Below, piece by piece: positions 58,151 to 64,000 of a stretch of DNA of 64,000 nucleotides (the first letter of the stretch is position 1; the number at the start of each line of letters is the position of its first letter). Position numbers and translations under genes: made by a program. This DNA is from Mactra quadrangularis. Lineage: Eukaryota > Mollusca > Bivalvia > Venerida > Mactridae. The stretch spans positions 9,323,270 through 9,387,269 of the forward strand of contig CM046295.1 in the NCBI GenBank assembly GCA_025267735.1. The letters are read 5' to 3'. Below the pieces are notes generated by a model. It was given only the letters and a program-made list of their open reading frames with translations. It was not told where the DNA came from and did not search any database.

Positions 58151-59145
58151 ATTGCAATATATCTTTCTCTTGAGCCCAGATTGCGTGCTGTATTCGTTTT
58201 TCATAAACAATCATAAAGTGAAATTTTGAGAATGGATGACATGTGTGTCTATACAGTATTTAAACTGTGTCTGGTCCAAGACCTTCACAATGACATCTTT
58301 GTCCATTAAATAAGTTGCAACTGTGATGGTAACAGCACAAAATGTTTATCAGATGTAATATGGAACAGCTTCTTCATAAAAACTGCTTATAATGCAGGAC
58401 TACAAACTCCATAGTTTAAGTCATCAACCATGCATTACATAAATTATCTATGATTGGTCAGTACTTAAGCCAATCTTGTCAACCCTCTGCTTTCTCACGA
58501 TAAGATGTTGCAGTCATAAAGTCAGAGATGAAAATATCCAAATCATAGAAGCATTGGTATTGTAATATGAACAGAAAACTGCTTCAATCAGATCAATTTA
58601 TTCACATTGCAATTATTGATTTGACATAATTCTGATACAATATCTCATAAAAACTTACATGAACATAATGTGAACAACATATATAATTTATCATCATTCC
58701 AGAATCTTGTAAGCCTATCGTAATAAGCTTATTTCATTCATACAAAAAGTTCATAATTTACAAACGTTATATTCAATATATATAGGCTTTTAAAGTTGCT
58801 GGTAGCAGAAATTAAACAATCTGACAAAAATCATAATCCATCATCGGAATAATTGGACAACCCTCTTTGATCCATCATATAATCAAAACACTTACTCAGG
58901 GTTTTCATTCGGAATTTCCAAAAATATATGACAATATTTTGCAATGCAGTGATTTTCTTGTGTAATAGAATATTAAATTATGCACATTAACCCTAATATT
59001 AGTGGTTTAGTTGCTGTTTATGTTAAATAATAAAATCAATTTTTTAAGTTCACAAAATCGTTTGAGATAGTAAGAAAATTTAACTCTCCGACTCTCACTG
59101 AGAAGACTTCCTCACACCGTCATGTCACGTGATGTCACGTCTTTA
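58151..59145. other. Non-coding stretch
   Basis: No gene is seen. GTCACGTGATGTCACGTC (about 59122-59140) just before the satellite is a short near-palindrome around CACGTG. Confidence 0.4.
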
Positions 59146-62100
59146 GAGAGTATTACAGGAGTGTTTCTATTTTGCGCGAATGTGCGGAGTATTTCTAATA
59201 GACAAATTTTATCAATTTAAGTCAAATTTTCGATCAAAAATTATATTTAAAGTGTGTATGAATACATTAGCAAATGTGATAGGAATATCTATGTGTTTTC
59301 TTTGTGAAAAAAGACAGTGTGCGGTAATATTTGCAAAACGTGTTTCTCATTTACTTAGAAATACGGAGGTGTTCATTATTTTGAGAGAGTGTTCGTTATT
59401 TTGAGACAAATTTTATTAATTAAAGTCAATATTTCGAGCAAAATTTGTATAAAAATGAAAATAAATGCTTACACGAGGGAAACATGGATATTAAAATATC
59501 ATTGTATAATAACTATGGAAGTATTTGTGCGTATTAGAAAGAAGTTATTTCCCATTTACGCGAATATACGACACTAAGTGTTGTTTTTAGACCAATTTTA
59601 ATAATAAAAGACGACATTTGAACAAACATTATTTTTTGTGAGTCAACAGATACTGTCCCAAGTGTACCGTAAATATTAAGGTATTAAATGACTATTTTTA
59701 TACGAATTTAGAGAGTATTACAGGAGTGTTTCTATTTTTACGCGAATATGCGGAGTATTTTTAATACACAAATGTTATCAATTTAAGTCAAATTTTCGAT
59801 CAAAAATTATATTAATAGTGTATATGAATACTTAAGCAAATATGATATATGAATATCTACGTGTTTTTCTTTGTGAAATAAGAGAGTGTGCGGTAATATT
59901 TGCAAAACGTGTATTTCATTTACTAAATAATACGGAGGGGTTTGATATTTTGAGAGAGTGTTCGTTATTTTGAGACAAATTTTATTAATTGAAGTCAATA
60001 TTTCGAGCAAAATTTGTATAAAAAGTGAAAATAAATGCTTACACGGGGGAAAAATGGATATTAAAATATCATTGTATAATAACTATGGAAGTACAATGTA
60101 AATGCGCGTATTAAAAAGAAGTTATTTCTCATTTACGCGAATATACGACACTGAGTGTCGTTTTTAGACCAATTTTAATAATAAAAGACGACATTTCGAA
60201 CAAACATTATTTATTTATGTGTCAATAGATACTTTCCCTAGTGTACCGTAAATATTTAGGTATTTAATAAACATCTTTTATACGAATTTAGAGAGTATTA
60301 CAGGGGTGTTTCTTTTTACGCAATATTCGGAGTATTTTTAATAGACAAATTTTATCAATTTAAGTCAAATTTTCGATCAAAAATTATATTAAAAGTGTAT
60401 ATGAATACTTAAGCAAATGTGATAGGACTATCTACGTGTTTTTCTTTGTTAAAAAAGGGAGTGTGCGGTAATATTTGCAAAACGTGTATCTCATTTACTT
60501 AATAATACGGAGGTGTTCGATATTTTGAGAGAGTGTTCGTTATTTTGAGACTAATTGTATTAATTAAAGTCAATATTTCGAACAAAGTTTGTATAAAAGT
60601 GATAATAAATGCTTACACAAGGGAATCATGGATATTAAAGTATCAATGTATAATAACTATGGAAGTATTTGAGCGTATTAGAAACAAGTTATTTCCCATT
60701 TACGCGAAAATACGACACCGAGTGTTGTTTTTAGACCAATTTTAATAATAAAAGACGACATTTCGAACAAACATTATTGTTTTATGTGTCAATAGATACT
60801 TTCCCAAGTGTACCGTAAATATTAAGGTATTAAATGACTATTTTTATACGAATTTAGAGAGTATTACAGGAGTGTTTATATTTTTACGCGAATATGCGGA
60901 GTATTTTTAATAGACAAATTTAATCAATTTAAGTCAAATTTTCGATCAAAAACTATATTAAAAGTATTTATGAATACTTAAGCAAGTGTTCTATGAATAT
61001 CTATGGGTTTTTTTTAAAAAAAAAAAGAGAGTGTGTCGGAATATTTGCAAAAACATTTTTTTACGCGAAAATACGGAGATGGTCGTTATTTTAGGACAAC
61101 TTTCATTAATATAACTAATAACAAATTAAGAGGGGCGGGCCTTCAGCTGGTCATGTGACATGGGCGGAGTTAATTATATAAGCATTGAGAGAATAATCGA
61201 GATTTACGCAAAATCTTTCATATGGCAATATGTGTTATTTTGATAGTAAGATAGAGATTTATAGTCTATATATCTAAAAAAAAAAAGTATTAGTTAATAC
61301 CTATACATATATTATAATAGTATTTAACCTTCTTCGTATTCGAATCAATGGAGTATATCAGGATATTTGATTATGTTCTGCAAGCTTGCGACAGAGTTCC
61401 TTATTTTGAGCGAAACTTGACATTTAAGTAAATATGACGAACAAATATTACATTATATGTTATTATAATGTTCATTCGAATTGATAAAATATCTATGATT
61501 TCATGAAGTGGTGCGTCATGAATAATTTAGTATCATTGTGGGAATATTTTAGAAGTATAAGTGAGAGTTTGTTTTCTGTTACGCGAATTAACGTGAGAGT
61601 TCGTTATTTTGGGACAATTTTTATCAATTGAAGTCAATATTTCATGCAAAATTTGTATAAAAAGTGATAATAAATGCTTACACGAGGGAATCATGGATAT
61701 TAAAGTATCATTGTATAATAACTATGAAAGTTTTTGTGCGTATTAGAAATAAGTAATTTCTCATTTACGCGAAAATACGACACTGGATGATGTTTTTAGA
61801 CCAATTTTATTAATAAAAGACGACATTTCGAACCAAGGTGAACATTATTTTTTTGTCAATAGATACTGTCCCAAGTGTACCGTAAATATTTAGGTATTTA
61901 ATAAACATCTTTTATACGAATTTAGAGAGTATTACAGGGGTGTTTCTTTTTACGCAATATTCGGAGTATTTTTAATAGACAAATTTTATCAATTTAAGTC
62001 AAATTTTCGATCAAAATTATATAATAAGTATTTATGAATACTTAAGCAAATGTGTTATGAATATCTATGTGTTTTTCTTTGTGAAATAAGAAAGTGTGCG

Positions 62101-64000
62101 GTAATATTTGCAAAACGTGTATCTCATTTACTTAATAATACGGAGGTATTCGTAATTTTCTGAGAGTGTTCGTTATTTTGAGACAATTTTATTAATTGAA
62201 GTCAATATTTCGAGCAAAATTTGTATAAAAAGTGAAATAAAAACAAATGCTTACACGAGGGAAACATGGATATTAAAATATCATTGTATAATAACTATGG
62301 AAGTATTTGTGCGTATTAGAAAGAAGTTATTTCTCATTTACGCGAATATACGACACTGAGTGTCGTTTTTAGACCAATTTTAATAATAAAAGACGACATT
62401 TGAACAAACATTATTTTTTGTGAGTCAACAGATACTGTCCCAAGTGTACCGTAAATATTAAGGTATTAAATGACTATTTTTATACGAATTTAGAGAGTAT
62501 TACAGGAGTGTTTCTATTTTTACGCGAATATGCGGAGTATTTTTAATACACAAATGTTATCAATTTAAGTCAAATTTTCGATCAAAAATTATATTAATAG
62601 TGTATATGAATACTTAAGCAAATATGATATGAATATCTACGTGTTTTTCTTTGTGAAATAAGAGAGTGTGCGGTAATATTTGCAAAACGTGTATTTCATT
62701 TACTAAATAATACGGAGGGGTTTGATATTTTGAGAGAGTGTTCGTTATTTTGAGACAAATTTTATTAATTGAAGTCAATATTTCGAGCAAAATTTGTATA
62801 AAAAGTGAAAATAAATGCTTACACGGGGGAAAAATGGATATTAAAATATCATTGTATAATAACTATGGAAGTACAATGTAAATGCGCGTATTAAAAAGAA
62901 GTTTTTTCTCATTTACGCGAATATACGACACTGAGTGTCGTTTTTAGACCAATTTTAATAATAAAAGACGACATTTCGAACAAACATTATTTATTTATGT
63001 GTCAATAGATACTTTCCCTAGTGTACCGTAAATATTTAGGTATTTAATAAACATCTTTTATACGAATTTAGAGAGTATTACAGGGGTGTTTCTTTTTACG
63101 CAATATTCGGAGTATTTTTAATAGACAAATTTTATCAATTTAAGTCAAATTTTCGATCAAAAATTATATTAAAAGTGTATATGAATACTTAAGCAAATGT
63201 GATAGGAATATCTACGTGTTTTTCTTTGTTAAAAAAGGGAGTGTGCGGTAATATTTGCAAAACGTGTATCTCATTTACTTAATAATACGGAGGTGTTCGA
63301 TATTTTGAGAGAGTGTTCGTTATTTTGAGACTAATTGTATTAATTAAAGTCAATATTTCGAACAAAGTTTGTATAAAAGTGATAATAAATGCTTACACAA
63401 GGGAATCATGGATATTAAAGTATCAATGTATAATAACTATGGAAGTATTTGAGCGTATTAGAAACAAGTTATTTCCCATTTACGCGAAAATACGACACCG
63501 AGTGTTGTTTTTAGACCAATTTTAATAATAAAAGACGACATTTCGAACAAACATTATTGTTTTATGTGTCAATAGATACTTTCCCAAGTGTACCGTAAAT
63601 ATTAAGGTATTAAATGACTATTTTTATACGAATTTAGAGAGTATTACAGGAGTGTTTCTATTTTTACGCGAATATGCGGAGTATTTTTAATAGACAAATT
63701 TAATCAATTTAAGTCAAATTTTCGATCAAAAACTATATTAAAAGTATTTATGAATACTTAAGCAAGTGTTCTATGAATATCTATGGGTTTTTTTTTTAAA
63801 AAAAAAGAGAGTGTGTCGGAATATTTGCAAAAACATTTTTTTACGCGAAAATACGGAGATGGTCGTTATTTTAGGACAACTTTCATTAATATAACTAATA
63901 ACAAATTAAGAGGGGCGGGCCTTCAGCTGGTCATGTGACATGGGCGGAGTTAATTATATAAGCATTGAGAGAATAATCGAGATTTACGCAAAATCTTTCA
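59146..64000 (+). repeat. Satellite cluster, right, with three-level periodicity
   Basis: Related subunits of about 170-235 bp share TTACGCGAATATACG, GACAAATTTTATTAATT and AAGTCAATATTTCGA. Three of them make a unit of 565-580 bp (GAGAGTATTACAGG at 59146, 59711, 60291, 60857, 61925, 62493, 63071, 63637). About 59390-61220 recurs at 62170-64000 with a 2780-bp period and about 99% identity in the last 900 bp by eye. GC-rich blocks (61123-61171, 63903-63951; GAGGGGCGGGCC, GGTCATGTGAC) close each large unit. The array runs off the window. Identical 70-codon frames at 60533 and 63313 are repeat copies and not genes. Confidence 0.9.

Noticed and set aside
59180..63525. Repeated frames of 62-74 codons in the right satellite
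   Set aside because: They recur with the satellite period, break in other units and have no conserved start; repeat sequence explains them.

Overview
The window looks like nuclear DNA of a marine bivalve mollusc, possibly a mussel-like species. It is AT-rich and gene-poor, with eukaryotic GT/AG introns. It carries repeat types that are common in bivalve genomes: a GGAC-rich repeat ending in a GGGGGTAT hairpin at the left edge, a repeat beginning ACAAGAGGGCCC at 57.74 kb, and a block of about 140-bp units reading roughly GTCCGGACAATAACTC at 36.5-37.7 kb. The species assignment is inference from these signals only. There are no bacterial operons, CRISPR arrays or rRNA genes, and none of the tRNA-like sequences looks like a functional tRNA gene.

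Layout. 1-16 kb: non-coding DNA with small non-autonomous DNA transposons (mariner-like, hAT-like), tRNA-derived SINEs and hairpins. 16.2-17.7 kb: 5'-truncated LINE reverse transcriptase, minus strand. 17.7-26.1 kb: a stack of transposons, including a 1.7-kb element with a 5-bp target duplication, a 295-bp tandem duplication beside a TATA/CCAAT promoter-like stretch, and a 326-bp LTR miniature element (TRIM) whose LTR contains tRNA-like A and B boxes. 26.1-27.3 kb: weak exon-like pieces on the minus strand, one with a Cys-rich motif resembling the P2X7 C-terminal domain. 28.0-30.1 kb: foldback repeats. 31.4-35.0 kb: a five-exon PIF/Harbinger (HARBI1-like) transposase gene, complete except for one in-frame TGA. 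36.5-40.1 kb: tandem-unit repeat, hairpins and an internally deleted hAT element that still shows BED-finger and hAT-dimerisation remnants.

41.1-44.1 kb and 59.1-64.0 kb are two clusters of the same satellite in opposite orientation. They enclose 15 kb that holds the only apparently intact host-type gene piece, two 3' exons of an SGNH/GDSL-like hydrolase (44.9-46.6 kb, minus). The same interval holds palindromic tandem repeats, two foldback elements inserted into one 126-bp tandem repeat with clean 6-bp target duplications, a SINE with a 14-bp target duplication, a frameshifted MULE-like transposase (55.7-56.9 kb) and a LINE ORF1 fragment (57.2-57.6 kb).

Most recognisable coding sequence belongs to transposons and most of it is damaged. 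The main interest is structural: nested insertions with readable empty sites, very large inverted repeats, and a satellite with at least three levels of periodicity.
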